Shown here: piece by piece, positions 26,201-37,430 of the stretch | Layout of the letters: each line of letters begins with the position of its first letter | Numbering within the stretch: position 1 is the first letter of the stretch | Assembly: GCA_947561715.1 (NCBI GenBank) | Contig: OX387201.1 | Span: 15,328,001 to 15,392,000 of the forward strand | DNA: 64,000 nt | DNA from: Ascidia mentula | Taxonomy: Eukaryota; Chordata; Ascidiacea; Phlebobranchia; Ascidiidae | Reading direction: 5' to 3' | Made by a program: the position numbers and the translations under genes | Notes under the pieces: generated by a model | Databases searched by the model: none | Told to the model about the DNA's origin: nothing | Seen by the model: the letters and a program-made list of their open reading frames with translations, nothing else

Positions 26201-28417
26201 AGTAACTGTGTGACTCAACTAATTAAAAAAACATAAGTACTAGTAAAACTTTCCAAGTTCCTATTAAGCATTTTTTTTTTTATTATATACATCATTTATA
26301 TTCTTATGACAAGTCTATTACTTTTTCCTTCTTTCTTCTCTTTCTTCGACCACTCCAACCTTTTAAGCTGCTTGTGAGAGCAGAGTCAGTTTGTGATTCT
26401 AATGCATGCTTCAAATCAGCTGGTAAGGGTCTCTTTGACAGAATAGTGAGCTTGGAATTCTTGGTGCCCAAGTGTGCAACACTATCCAACATTGCAAGCT
26501 CATTCGCCTTCACTTGCACTTGTGACAGGTTTGTTAGGAGTTCAGATCTCTGCCCAAAAGATGTTGAAAAGAAACTTAATTTTAAAACAACATAATTTCA
26601 ACAGAAAGAACAGAATCAAATAAACCCATTAATTGCAGTTATTTTGTTTAACAACCAAACTACATGTTAGTTTTTCTTAGTAATAAAAAACTTTCTTCAA
26701 AGGTTGCCTCTAAATCAAACATAAACTTTAAGTGTATATTATATGTGTACCAGATTGGAAAAAATGTCGTGCGCGGACAGTGGCAGACATAGAAAAAAAA
26801 GGGGGTGTCCGAGTTTGGTCACGCCAATTATCGCGTTTGGCTTATGCTAAAATGTGCCAATTATCGCGTTTGGCTTAGGCTAAAATAGGTATCTGGCGGT
26901 TACGAAAAACAACCCATTAACGCCAGACTATCTCCGTTTTCGTTGTGTGAAATTGGATTCAGTACAATATACGAATCGCAGGAAGTTGTCACAAGCGAGG
27001 CTTAACTGGAGAATGTCTGATTGGAAATGACATGAGTTTATCTCCTTTTCCTGTAGTCGTATTTTTTTGCGACAATGGGGGATTCTTCGTCTGTAGATTA
27101 TTACGTCACATTTTTTTGAGTCTGGAGAACGCAATAAAATGCTGTATCACTTGCTGCAAAATAATTTAGTTGGTCCAGTAAAGTTTAATCGAAACCAAAA
27201 CAGTACAGCAACATGCATCAGTCAAAGCTGTTTAAGTATTTCTCCGGTGAAGTAGCTTCTACATCGAGTGATACAGGTTGTACATGTGAAGAGTCTGACA
27301 CAGAGGAATCATCTGCTATTGTTTTGAAGCAACAGTCCTTTAAATAGGTGCCTGCGTCTCAAGACATTGGCCAATTTGTCAAGGATTTGCATCTTTTACA
27401 CGATGAAGAAAAGTTATTATTTATACAGGAGCCATGCATACCATCAGAAGGCTATGAATTTCCCAAAATGTCTCGCGTGGTTAAAGGGAAACCACAATTT
27501 CAAAGCATAAGGGCAGATGGGTTTCAGGGATACCCTTGGTTATCGTACAATTAAGGACTGTTTCGTCGGTTTTGTGTGCTATTTGCTCCTAGTACCGTGC
27601 ATGGTTGTAAATTAGGCAAATTAGTCAAACTTTCATATGGCGTAACAGCACAAGTAATTTGCAAAGCGCTAAGCATGTTCGAAAAACACAGTCAGGAGTT
27701 TTATCATATTTTCTCAATGGATAAGGGAAAGGATTTTGTAAATGCATTCACATCAAGTCGTGGTGATGTTGTTCAGCAGATGGAAGTTCGTATGTTGTGA
27801 AAATAAACAACATAACTTTTGTAGTTGTTGTATTGAAATTGCTGCAGACATAATTATTTCAAACACGGGTTGCGAGTACCAACGGCAGGAAAAATAATTG
27901 TCTCGAAAGCGGGCGCGACTGGCCCGAAGTGTTCGCTCCTACGTTGCATAATGCCAACCGCAGTTTTACATCCCTCAAAACAATATAGCAAAATGTGGAG
28001 GGGGTGTTCTAACTTATGTATAGGTCTATAGGCTATACTTTTTCCGCAAAAGCACTGAAACAATGTAAGCAGTAAGTGTATGATTTTGCACACCTGCTCT
28101 TTTTTCTTTTTATTTTCCAAAACTTTTTCCAACTTCTTTCGCTGCTTTTTACTGAGTTTCTTAGGAAGAACTGTGTTACCTCCCAAATTTCTTTTTTTAC
28201 TGGTATGAGTTGGTAGTATAAGTTTGTTTGGGTCATCTAAAACAAAAATAATAGAATTATAAAAGGACAACTATGCATTACTCTCACAGACTGCTTTTAA
28301 GGTGGGAAGGCATACATTGCAGAATTAAAAAAATGAAATCAAATATTAATTGTTCAGTTTACCAAAATTTTCTTGGTGTTCAACATCTCGGCCATATTTT
28401 CTACGAGACCTTCCCAT
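17274..28417 (-). CDS. DHX37: DHX37, DEAH-box RNA helicase of ribosome biogenesis, 27 exons
   Basis: Exons in transcript order: 28417-28363, 28236-28094, 26549-26322, 26133-26034, 25607-25452, 25321-25257, 25131-24983, 24805-24695, 24414-24225, 23966-23865, 23712-23611, 23513-23363, 23088-22946, 22823-22702, 22357-22255, 22002-21814, 21342-21192, 20926-20769, 20599-20552, 20228-20056, 19834-19714, 19571-19453, 19082-18958, 18528-18333, 18273-18163, 17934-17837, 17356-17274. All phases close to 1163 aa (the human protein is about 1157). Helicase motifs are intact: [62 protein letters not shown]. The end reads [20 protein letters not shown], like the human C-terminus. DHX37 (yeast Dhr1) removes U3 snoRNA from pre-ribosomes in the nucleolus; that role is family knowledge. 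One intron (after the exon at 19834-19714) has a GC donor. Confidence in identity is high; some exon edges may be off by a few bases. Confidence 0.95.
19247..19311 (-). ncRNA. 65-bp palindrome with hammerhead-ribozyme-like core
   Basis: Perfect 14-bp arms (GTATAAGCTGCAGA at 19247-19260, complement at 19298-19311) enclose a minus-strand core. The core reads CTGATGA, stem GACC-TTTT-AGGTC, GAAAC, then CAGTGGCCATCTG. These are the invariant hammerhead boxes in order, with stem I open-ended (type I). With full pairing of the arms, the base at the cleavage position would be G, which the family does not allow. A register shifted by two gives GUC but bulges two bases, so activity is doubtful. It lies in a DHX37 intron and is probably a retroelement terminal relic. 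Confidence 0.45.
24488..24562. mobile_element. short MITE-like remnant in a DHX37 intron
   Basis: About 75 bp bounded by GGGAGC on both sides (24486-24491 and 24559-24564). Imperfect inverted ends GGGCGTATCCAGG and CCTTGATACGC are visible. It is too short and degraded for a family call. Confidence 0.35.
26823..26889. repeat. two-copy 33-bp direct repeat
   Basis: GCCAATTATCGCGTTTGGCT is repeated in tandem, each copy followed by TAxGCTAAAAT. It lies just upstream of the hAT transposase remnant in the same DHX37 intron, so it may be a subterminal repeat of that element. No terminal inverted repeat could be matched. Confidence 0.5.
27213..27797 (+). pseudogene. decayed hAT-type transposase (zinc-finger part) in DHX37 intron 2
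   Basis: The plus strand, antisense to DHX37, shows a short acidic N-terminal piece ([14 protein letters not shown]). It then shows a segment with [17 protein letters not shown] and CYLFAP. This matches the layout of the TTF-type zinc finger of hAT/ZMYM-like transposases (aromatic-YPWL-Y, then F-C-x-C-LF), with several expected cysteines gone. It is interrupted by stops at about 27345 and 27552 and ends at 27797. No catalytic or dimerisation domain is seen. It is a dead internal fragment rather than an active or domesticated gene. Confidence 0.6.
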
Positions 28418-29109
28418 TGTAATTTATGCACAGATATTCACCACTTGCTCTAGCAAGAAGAAAATTATCAAGTAAACACAAGACTACTTCAGCTTAGCAT
28501 ATCCAAAGTCCATGAAAAACACGACCCCGAGCACAGCACGTGCAATCGCGCATGCACAACAACAAATTATCGGATGAGCAAACCTAAATTTTTCTTTGCT
28601 TCAAAGATCTCTAACATTTTTGAGTTATTTTGAAACAAACAACAGAAAATAACATGTAAAAATCAAATAGCTATTTGTACAGAGTTTTACTGTAGCATGT
28701 TATCCAATCGGGTGTGCAAATGTGTAAAGAATTAAGCAGGGAAACATGCGTGTTGCTACACAATATCTATTCGACAGCAAATATTAGAAACGATACTTGT
28801 TTGATTGTAACTTGGTAATTGTAATGTTATGACAGAATTTTGTGTGTTTTCTATCAAATGTTTGTAAAAATTTTATCTGTTTTACACAGATTTATATGTG
28901 GATCAAGTTTGGAAAAACTATTTGTGACCCGATGTAATGGTAAAAGTATCTTCACAGTCAAACTCCGCTGAAATTACCAGGGGAATTCCCGAGGGAATAT
29001 AACCTGTTCTTTTCGTATGGGGGGATTGGGGATAAGTCATAGCGCCCTATGGGATAAGTGCATTCTTTGTTATTGCTTCGGCATTTACAGGTGTTGTTAA
29101 CTTTTGTAC
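28418..29109. promoter_or_regulatory. divergent intergenic region between DHX37 and the receptor array
   Basis: About 690 bp separates the DHX37 start (28417) from the point where the LTR element broke the leader of receptor A. The last bases (CTTTTGTAC) continue on the far side of the element as TA-ATG. They match TTTTCTACTG-ATG in front of receptors C and E, so this was the 5' flank of receptor A. Diverged copies occur at 40.38-40.83 kb and 51.90-52.35 kb. No TATA box or other factor site can be assigned with confidence. Confidence 0.6.
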
Positions 29110-29272
29110 TGAAGCGATTTTGTGCTTCATTTTGTATTTGTAGTCACGTGTGTCCGTGTGTGTGGTGATGCATGTCGGTGTGTGCCTCGCCGATAATTAA
29201 GATCGGCCGAGGCGCAGTTGAATAAAGTGGCGAGCTATAGCAACGAGTGTTTGAGAGCTGGTATCGGCTACA
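29110..29272 (+). repeat. 5' LTR
   Basis: 163 bp, ending TATCGGCTACA. It contains AATAAA near its 3' half, a plausible polyadenylation signal. It matches the right-hand LTR almost throughout. Confidence 0.9.
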
Positions 29273-32200
29273 TTGGCGAGCACGCCAGGACCCTCTGGAA
29301 TTTTCTGATATGGATGTGAGACTGTGTGCCTTGGAAAAGGCAATGCTTTCTGATGGAGAATCGATTTCTCCGCAAAACAGGCGAGGAATTGCAAACTCGA
29401 GTTTCGGACTTAGAAGAGAGGTTATCAAAGCAAAACAGTCTTTCAAGTGCTTATATTAACGTGACTGAGTTCTTTTCCGGCGGTTCTGGGATGAATTGGC
29501 AGGAGTTTAAACTATATTTCGAAAACGTATCTGTGGTCAATAATTGGAACAATCAACAAAAGGGAATTCATCTCTCTGCTTGTTTACGAGGCCCAGCTCT
29601 CTTAATACAAGACTTAATACCCACAGAGAAAAAGCGGTGCTATGAGGATCTTTGTATGGCTTTGAACAATCATTTCACACATTCAAATGAGCCACGAGCG
29701 AGAAGCTTGTTTCACACGGCAGTGAGAAAACCTGATGAATCTTATCGCGAATTTGGCAATACTGGTTCAATGGTATCGTTATTAGATAAATGTTATTGTA
29801 ACATGACAAATCTGTCGATATGTTCCACCAAATTAAATGCTGTAAATGGCACCTGTTTACGCACATTAGGAGTAAAAAATGTCGAACTCTCCACAGGCAC
29901 TATAAGACTTGCATGTAAATTAATTGTGACCGATCTTAGTTCTTGCGCTGGTATACCTGGCTTGGATTTTTTTGCGTGCCCATAACGCCCTGTTAGATTG
30001 TGCCAATGGGAAATTAATATTTGGCAGAAACACTATTTTGTTATCGCAATTTTGTTCTGTTCCGCCCATGCCTTCCGCTCCAACTGACTTGCCAAACCAT
30101 TTAAAATGCCTACTAAGTGATTGTGAACATCTGTCGGAAAATGAACGGACGCATGTGCGCAAGCTGCTCAGAGAATTTGTTGATGTGTTTGTCGATGAAC
30201 ACGGGACACTGGGGCGAACGTCTCTTGTTAAACATTGCATCGACACAGGAAACGCGAGACCAATTCAGCAACGACCGCGTCGAGTAACGTGGCAGAAAAG
30301 AAAAATTGTGGAGGCTGAGATTGAAAAAATGCTCGAAGCAGGTGTAATTGAGCGCTGCAATGGGCCTTGGGCTTCTCCTGATGTTCTTGTCCCTAAAAAA
30401 GATGGAACGTACCGTTTCTGTGTGGATTACCGAAAACTTAATGAAGTTACTCGCAAAGACGCCTATCCTTTGCCTAAAATTGAGGAAATTTTGGATACTT
30501 TGGGCAACGCGAAATACTTTAGCACATTGGACCTCGCTAGCGGGTATTGGCAAGTGGAGATGAGCGAAACTGACAAGGAAAAAACCGCCTTTAACGTTCC
30601 TGGAAAAGGTTTGTTTCAATTTAAAGTCATGTGTTTTGGTCTCACGAATGCTCCTGCTACGTTTGAGCACCTAATGGAAGAAATACTGAGGGGAATCTTG
30701 TGGGATTCGTGTCTAGTTTACATCGATGATGTTGTTTCTTTTGCTGAATCTTTTTATTCGGGAATTGCTCGTCTTCGCGAAGTGTTTGTTCGGTTACGAC
30801 GGGCGGGATTAAAATTGAAACCGAGCAAGTGCAAATTGTTCGCCAAATCCACTAAGTTTTTGGGCCATATTGTATCTGACAGTGGCGTTAGCTGTGATCC
30901 AGCAAAACCCATCTCGGTTAAGGAGTGGAAGACCCCGACGTCAGTTAAAGAAGTACGTCAGTTCTTGGGCTTTGCGTCATACTATCGAAGATTCATACAG
31001 CATTTCGCAACCATTGCAGATCCCTTAACTGCTCTTACGCGGGATAAAGTGACTTTTGCTTGGATTTTCCAGTGTCAGGAGGCTTTTAATTTATTAAAAA
31101 AATTACTTGTCACTGCCCCTGTGCTCAGTTATCCCACACGCACTGATCCCTTTATTTTGGACACAGATGCCAGTGGAACGGGTTTAGGTGGCGTGTTGTC
31201 GCAGCTTGTTAACGGAACGGGTCATAGCTTACGCCAGTCGAACACTAAACAAATCCGAACGACACTATTGCGCTACATATAGAGAGTTGCTCGCATTTGT
31301 TTACTTTGTCAAGCATTTTCGCCATTTCTTGTGGGGTCGAAGATTTGTGCTACGTACTGACCACGCTTCATTGCAGTGGCTTTTGCACTTTAAGGAACCG
31401 GAAGGGATGCTTGCCAGATGGTTGACTACACTGGACACTTACAACTTTGAAGTCGTCCACAGACCGGGAAAGAAACACACGAATGCAGACGGGTTGTCGA
31501 GGCAACGCTGTTGCCGGGAGGTATGCGTTGATTACAATTCCGCTGCCAGCTTTCATGAGGGACAAGTTCTGCAGATTTCATCTCGTCCGAACCAAGACAG
31601 TAATTGGCTGGAAACTTGGAGTATCGAAGATATACGCTCGATGCAAATTAAAGATACTGAAATTTGTGCTATGTTACGATTCAAAAGCCTTAGCCAACAC
31701 AAACCTCCTTTATCAAATTTCCTTGTAGCGACAGGTAGTGAGAAGTATCATTCTCAGTGGGATCACTTAGAGGTTAACCACGGAGTGCTTTACAGAATAT
31801 GGTACACCGATGAAGGTGAATTTCCATTGGTAGTAGCGCCCCACAGCGTAAGGAGGGACATTTTTTACCAGTTACACACCTTACGGACGGCAGGCCACTT
31901 AGGTATTGCCAGAACTTCGAAAAGAATTCGACGGCGATTTTTTTGGCCTGGAATGCTTGGGGATATAAAGCATTGGTGCAGGTGGTGCGTTACTTGTGCT
32001 AAACGGAAGCCAACACATGGACGTCATCGCGCCCAACTTGTCCAGGAGAGAAGCCATTTTCCGATGCAACGGATCGGGATTGATTTTTTAGGCCCGCTTC
32101 CTATCACTGATCTCGGTAACAAGCACATACTTGTCGTGTCTGATTACTTTACAAAATGGACAGAATGCTTTCCTTTGCCAAACCAACGAGCTGAGTTGGT

Positions 32201-32856
32201 CGCCGAAACTCTGGTTGAGGAGATTTTTACTCGGTTTGGAATCCCAGTTTCCTTGCATTCTGATCAAGGCCGTGATTTCGAGAGCATTCTTTTTGCAGAA
32301 GTTTGCCGCTTGTTGGACATCAACAAGACACGATCGACCCCTTATCATCCGCAATCATCAGGTCTTGTAGAAAGATTCAATCGAACTTTATTGCAATAGC
32401 TTTCGTCTTATGTAAATGATAACCATAATGATTGGGATATTCAGCTTCCTTTCGTAATGATGGCTTACAGATCATCGGTCCACGAGTCCACGAGTCCACC
32501 AAATACACCCCTAACAGACTTATGCTCAGACGGGAAGTAAATGTTCCTCTGGATCTGATGTGGGGACTTCCTCCGAATCACCATGATACAGCATGTCGAT
32601 GTCAGTATGTGGAAGATATGCGTTAGGCAATACGAAACGCGTACGCGTTGACCAGAAGGGAATTGAAACGATCTAGTGAAAGACAGAAGAAGACATACGA
32701 CAAATCAGTTCTACCACAAGAATTTAACGTTGGCCAGTTTGTGTGGTATTACTATCCACCGCTTGGGAAGCAGAAACTCGGAAGAGGGTGGACAGGACCA
32801 TTCCTAGTGATACGGAAGTTGTCCAAAACTTTGTACAAAATCCAGAAGTCTTCGGA

Positions 32857-33294
32857 TAGTGATGTTCCCAGTTTCAAATTATCCGGCCCGGCCGGATCCG
32901 GATAGTTATCAATCAAATCCGGCCGGATAATTTGGATCCGGCAGTTTGTTTACACCGATTCGTGTATTTTATCGGTATGGCAATAATGTTTGATTGCCAA
33001 ACAGAATGCTATGCTTATCATTAGTGGAACAAATAAACGTAGGCATTTATTAATATGGTACAACACGTCACGAAAAACCTTAATAACAAACAACAGAAAA
33101 ATCTTACGTCGGCGAGAATCACAGACTGGATCCCAAAAACGAGTAATTTGCGAAATGTTTGACCGTTTTTAGGACAAAAATGCTTTCACAACTATCCGGT
33201 AAAATTAAGTGTATTATCCGGCCGGGTCCGGGTATTGAAAATTGGTCAATATCCGGCCGGGTCCGGGTACCCGGATCCGGTGAAGACATCACTA
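32857..33294. mobile_element. non-autonomous hAT MITE nested in the LTR element
   Basis: An exact 8-bp target duplication TCTTCGGA (32849-32856, 33295-33302) flanks 438 bp with terminal inverted repeats TAGTGATGT / ACATCACTA. The interior is full of CCGG-rich short repeats (ATCCGGCCGG, GGGTCCGGGTA) near both ends, as in hAT subterminal regions. No transposase is encoded. It post-dates the LTR element. Confidence 0.9.
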
Positions 33295-33589
33295 TCTTCG
33301 GATCATCCACCAAAGGTAATACACACTGACCAGTTAAGGAGATTCGAGGCAGAAACCATGCCTAATAACTGGCTACAACCTGAGGAGGAGGAATCGCACT
33401 TCGACTCCGATGAAAATACTACATCGGACATAGACATTTCTCCCCTTGAGGACGGTGGAACGTCCCCCCGCGGACGGGTGCGACGTTTACCGGCGTATTT
33501 GCGTGACTATGTGTTGTAGTGTGACTATGTGTGTAAAGTGTACCACGTTTTATTTCGAGGGCGAAATTATGTTAGTTGGAGGGGGGCAT

Positions 33590-33746
33590 TGTAGCGATTT
33601 TGTGCTTCATTTTGTATTTGTAGTCACGTGTGTCCGTGTGTGTGGTGATGCATGTCGGTGTGTGCCTCGCCATAAGATCGGCCGAGGCGCAGTGAATAAA
33701 GTGGCGAGCTATAGCAACGAGTGTTTGAGAGCTGGTATCGGCTACA
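33590..33746 (+). repeat. 3' LTR
   Basis: 157 bp, TGTAGCG to GGCTACA, followed by the GTAC target copy and then, two bases later, by the start codon of receptor A. Its own regulatory sequences now sit directly against that gene. Confidence 0.9.
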
Positions 33747-33752
33747 GTACTA

Positions 33753-36360
33753 ATGATGCTAGCAGGTTATTACTTTGTGGTTGGATTTTTGGGCTTGGTT
33801 TTCGGCGCTGAGGTAATAGATTACGACAAGTAAAGTAGGAAGCTTTTGGTGAAATTTTGAAAATTGAGTGGTTTAGGCTGCAATGGTAGTCAGTTAATCT
33901 GTATTAAAAGAAATTTAGTCTAACATTTATAAATGTGATACCATAAAATAATGGTTATTACGGCTTTCAAATACTGGAATGGTAGTTTATTGAAATGCGA
34001 TTCATTTGGTCGATTATATGTTGTGGCATGGGCTACACATATATACCTGTTTCTGTTTTCGTAACTGTAACCAAATAGTCAAGTATTTAGATGCCTCACT
34101 GTTTCTTTGATAGGCTGTATTACAAAACATTTATGCCTGCAAATATTTTATAGGACGAAGTTAGCCAGCAAGTATCCCGACATATATCTTGGAATAATGG
34201 GACATGCAAGTTTGAGGTATTCCCTGAGTTAGCCTAATCTATTTTTACCACAAATATTTTTTGCCAAAGAACATTTAACTTGCCGGATGTTTGGCACAAT
34301 AAGCACTAAAAAGTAAATATTGTACAGGACCATACACCAGTTCGCCTTACGTTACCCAATGACTCTGGATTTGAATCTGGCTTCTGTGGTCCAAAAGAAC
34401 GCTACAGCCCAACAAAAAACAGATGTTTCAGATGTATGGGAAAATACACCAACTGTTGTAGAAATACTTTGAAGAAATGCTTTTACACCAGGTAGGCTAG
34501 TTTAACTGTTGCCGAAATATTATAAAAAGTCTATATTAATCAACATAGGCATTCTGTTGCTATGGATATGATTAAACATAAAAGTTGTTACCACACTATA
34601 TAGCCAACAAAAGTTTTTAAATTTGGATTTTGCTATATGTTGGGCAATATGCTGTTAAGTTTTCTGTATCAACTACATTTGTTTTAAGAGTAGGTATCCC
34701 CACATTTTGAAAAGGGCAAATGAATGAACATTCCTTACATGGTGTTAACTGTAGGTATATCCAAAGTGTTTAGTAAATAAGGTTTCCACTGTTATGTTTC
34801 TAAATATCAATCCGAAAGCCCACTGAGCTGTTCATTCACAAGTATGTAATGAGGACAAGCATCCGTTTTATTGCGTGAATAATTGGCAATTTTTTCGAAT
34901 GTGATTCGCTACATTCTAATAATGGACAAAACATGTCAATATAAGCTTTATATATAGAGAGGAATGCCGTGCTAAAGGGTTGATTTCACCACCCAACACA
35001 TCTCAATCTCCTGCAGCAAATCAAACCCTTCTAACCAACGCAACCACGATATCAGCTAATATAAGCGGAAGCAACGAAACGACCACAGCACCCTGTCCAG
35101 AGAAACCAAGCAGAGCAACAACTCCAAATACGGAGAAGGTACAATTACATTGATCAAATGTCCTAAATACTGAGAACAGACTGTATTTTTACTGCCGTAA
35201 ACACGTGTTACAGTTCCACTGTTTTCCAACATTAGAAAGATATATATATCTGTAGTCTAAAAAGCGAATTATGATGCTTGTCAGAAAGATACTTAAAACC
35301 CAAAAGAGTCACCAAGGCAACTCTTGTACAAACAGGTTTTTGGTACCATGGTTTTATGTTCAGGCAAATAAACATACACGGTTTGTAACCATCATAAGAG
35401 CAAAACATAAATCGTAGGGAAGGACCTTGTACTTTGTACTGCAACTTTGGATCTTTTTTTACAGCTTAAATTCGACAATTATTGCAGTCTACAAAATATG
35501 ATAAATAATCCTAAGTCGTCTGTCTGTTTAAAGTTTAACTACAACTTTAAAACAGACAGACAACTTGGATTATTTATCATATTTTGTACTAATCCGTTAC
35601 TGAGTCTCTGTCCGCCATATACTATACAGGCAATTCAAAGAAATCAAACTCTCATTAGTGAAGTCTACAACCATTCTCCAATTTTTTGACCTGACAATTT
35701 TGCCCAAAACTTATCCCGACCACTTGACAACACTTTGGTTGAAATTGTCATTGGCCCATCTAAGAATAAGTAGTTGAATATACAAGCAAAAGTGTTTCAA
35801 CAATACCTCATTGTAACTTAAAATACCTTGTCCGAGGTATCCCTGTGTCCAGGGCATCCCCAATCTCCCTTACTTGGCATATTAAAAGGTAAATCTGATT
35901 ACCCCCTAACACAGGATTAACATGTTTTGTGTAAACTGTACTATACTAGTCAATATATATACATTTCGCACGATTCTCAAACTGATTCTTATGTAGGAAA
36001 CAAATGTTGTGTTGATTTCAAGCAACTCTAATGTGGACACTTTTTACTGCTTTGCAGCCTACCTCAGAATCACCGTCACAGCCTCCTTCCAAAAATGAAA
36101 ATGAAATTGCATCTACACCACCACCTGATACAACCACGACACCCCCAAGTGAGAACCCGCTTACAAAACCACAGATTGTGGTAATTGTACTTTGCGTCGT
36201 CTTTGCTTTTTTGATCGCCTTTTTTGCCTGTTATAAGTTTATTCCCTGTTTTCGAAAATGGGTTAAAAAAAATTGGGAGAAGTGGAGCAGTTTTGTCTCA
36301 TGGTTGCAGAACTGTCAACCTCGCTACAACCGTGCCCCAATACAAGAGGAAAATCTGTGA
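33753..36360 (+). CDS. receptor A: type I membrane protein with one 8-Cys TNFR-like domain
   Basis: Exons 33753-33812 (signal peptide), 34154-34216, 34328-34491, 34958-35138, 36058-36360; phases close to 256 aa. The ectodomain carries eight cysteines: one in GTCKFE, then C-x12-C-x2-C-x6-CC-x6-C-x6-C. The C-x12-C-x2-C start with an aromatic after K-E/R resembles the first module of TNF-receptor domains; this is similarity of pattern only. A Ser/Thr/Pro/Asn-rich stalk with several N-x-S/T sites follows, then a single hydrophobic helix (IVVIVLCVVFAFLIAFFACY). The tail of about 40 residues is rich in Trp and Lys (KWVKKNWEKW, SWLQNC). The start was chosen by alignment with the first exons of C, D and E. 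The LTR element ends six bases before the ATG. Ligand and signalling partners are unknown. Confidence 0.75.
35495..35661. mobile_element. foldback insertion in receptor A intron 4
   Basis: A 167-bp insert is flanked by AGTCTACAA on both sides (35486-35494, 35662-35670). It contains a near-perfect ~45-bp inverted repeat centred near 35535 (ATGATAAATAATCC / GGATTATTTATCAT). The homologous introns near 46424 and 47320 in receptor C lack it and show one uninterrupted AGTCTACAA. Receptor D carries the same insert. Confidence 0.75.
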
Positions 36361-37430
36361 ATAACATTATAAAGTCGTTACTGAGAGCGTAAGGGCTTTT
36401 TGACGTACTCCCATATACCGTATTTACTCGATTGTGAGCTGCACGTAAATGTTAATGGCAAAGTTAGCTGACCCCAACAATATTTGTCAACAAATCTGTC
36501 GTTTAAAATTGTCTGATATGCTGATAACTGCTTTCATTTTTAAATCACTTTTCATAATACACATCTTGTTTTTATTGCCTTGCTATGATTGTTTCGAGTT
36601 TGGTGCTTTTTCCACTTCACGATACGCTGTCTATGCTTCTTCAAATTATGCTGTATTCAAGTGCCAATATACCTTACTGTCAATCCTTATGCGCTTCATT
36701 GTGACAAAAGCTTCCGTGGTTTTATATAGTTATGAAGTTGAACGCTGTACAGACTCAAGTTGCACAACCGAAATAATGTTTCCAATACCTCCAATATTAC
36801 AAACGCAGTGTGCCGTTTGACTTATGAAGCATTATTAGTAAAACCACTGTTTTAATACACGTTTTGTATAAAATATAGCAATACACGATTTTCGAGCTTC
36901 GAACAATTGCAACTCCCTAATTGTTTCCTGTTGACTGTGAAACGTTTATGTGCGTGCCACATGTAACAAAACTACCCAAAGTTTTGCCCGAATAAAAGTG
37001 AATGAATTTTTCCAAGTGAAACCATGCGACTGTTGTGTCGTCATTACTACTCGTGGAAGACTTCTAATTCGCTGTTATTAACTTATAGGAGAAAGGTATT
37101 CAATAACACGGTTTCATCGAATTCAATGTTTATTTTCTTAACCTTCTCACAATTTTGCGAAATAGAGGAGAGGATTACTCAGAAGATAGACCAAGCCAAC
37201 TTTTCAATTCAGCATTTTCCCGTTCATGAGCTTCAGCCCTTTAGCCCTATGGCAGCTAAATATAAATTTTACATCGCACCTACTCAGCCAGCAATGAAGC
37301 GGTGATTCACCTTTCCTAGCAGCGCTTAATACTTTTACCCGGGGATTTCCCCTAGTAATTTTATCCATAGGGTATATATTCGCTCAGCCATTCCACACTC
37401 CATGTAGATTCGAAAGTATTGGGCAAAGAA
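36361..37430. other. spacer between receptors A and B
   Basis: AATAAA at 36991 could serve receptor A. Open frames of about 120 and 90 codons occur at 36449 and 37024, but no signal peptide, domain or paralogue supports them. Confidence 0.4.

Larger units (their letters stand above)
29110..33746 (+). mobile_element. Ty3/Gypsy LTR retrotransposon, broken
   Basis: LTRs lie at 29110-29272 and 33590-33746 and share TG...CA ends. They differ by about one substitution and two small indels, so the insertion is young. A 4-bp target duplication GTAC flanks it (29106-29109, 33747-33750). A candidate primer-binding site beginning TGG follows the 5' LTR. Recognisable parts in order are a gag-like region (about 29.3-29.9 kb), reverse transcriptase (about 30.2-30.9 kb, with YIDDV), RNase H (about 31.1-31.5 kb), and integrase with its zinc-binding and catalytic regions (about 31.8-32.4 kb). 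The order RT-RH-INT is that of Ty3/Gypsy. No envelope gene is seen. The element looks broken, with a handful of interruptions, and carries a nested hAT MITE. Confidence 0.9.

Noticed and set aside
36449-36820. 123-codon frame between receptors A and B
   Set aside because: No domain, signal peptide, splice context or paralogue; hydrophobic composition fits AT-rich chance.
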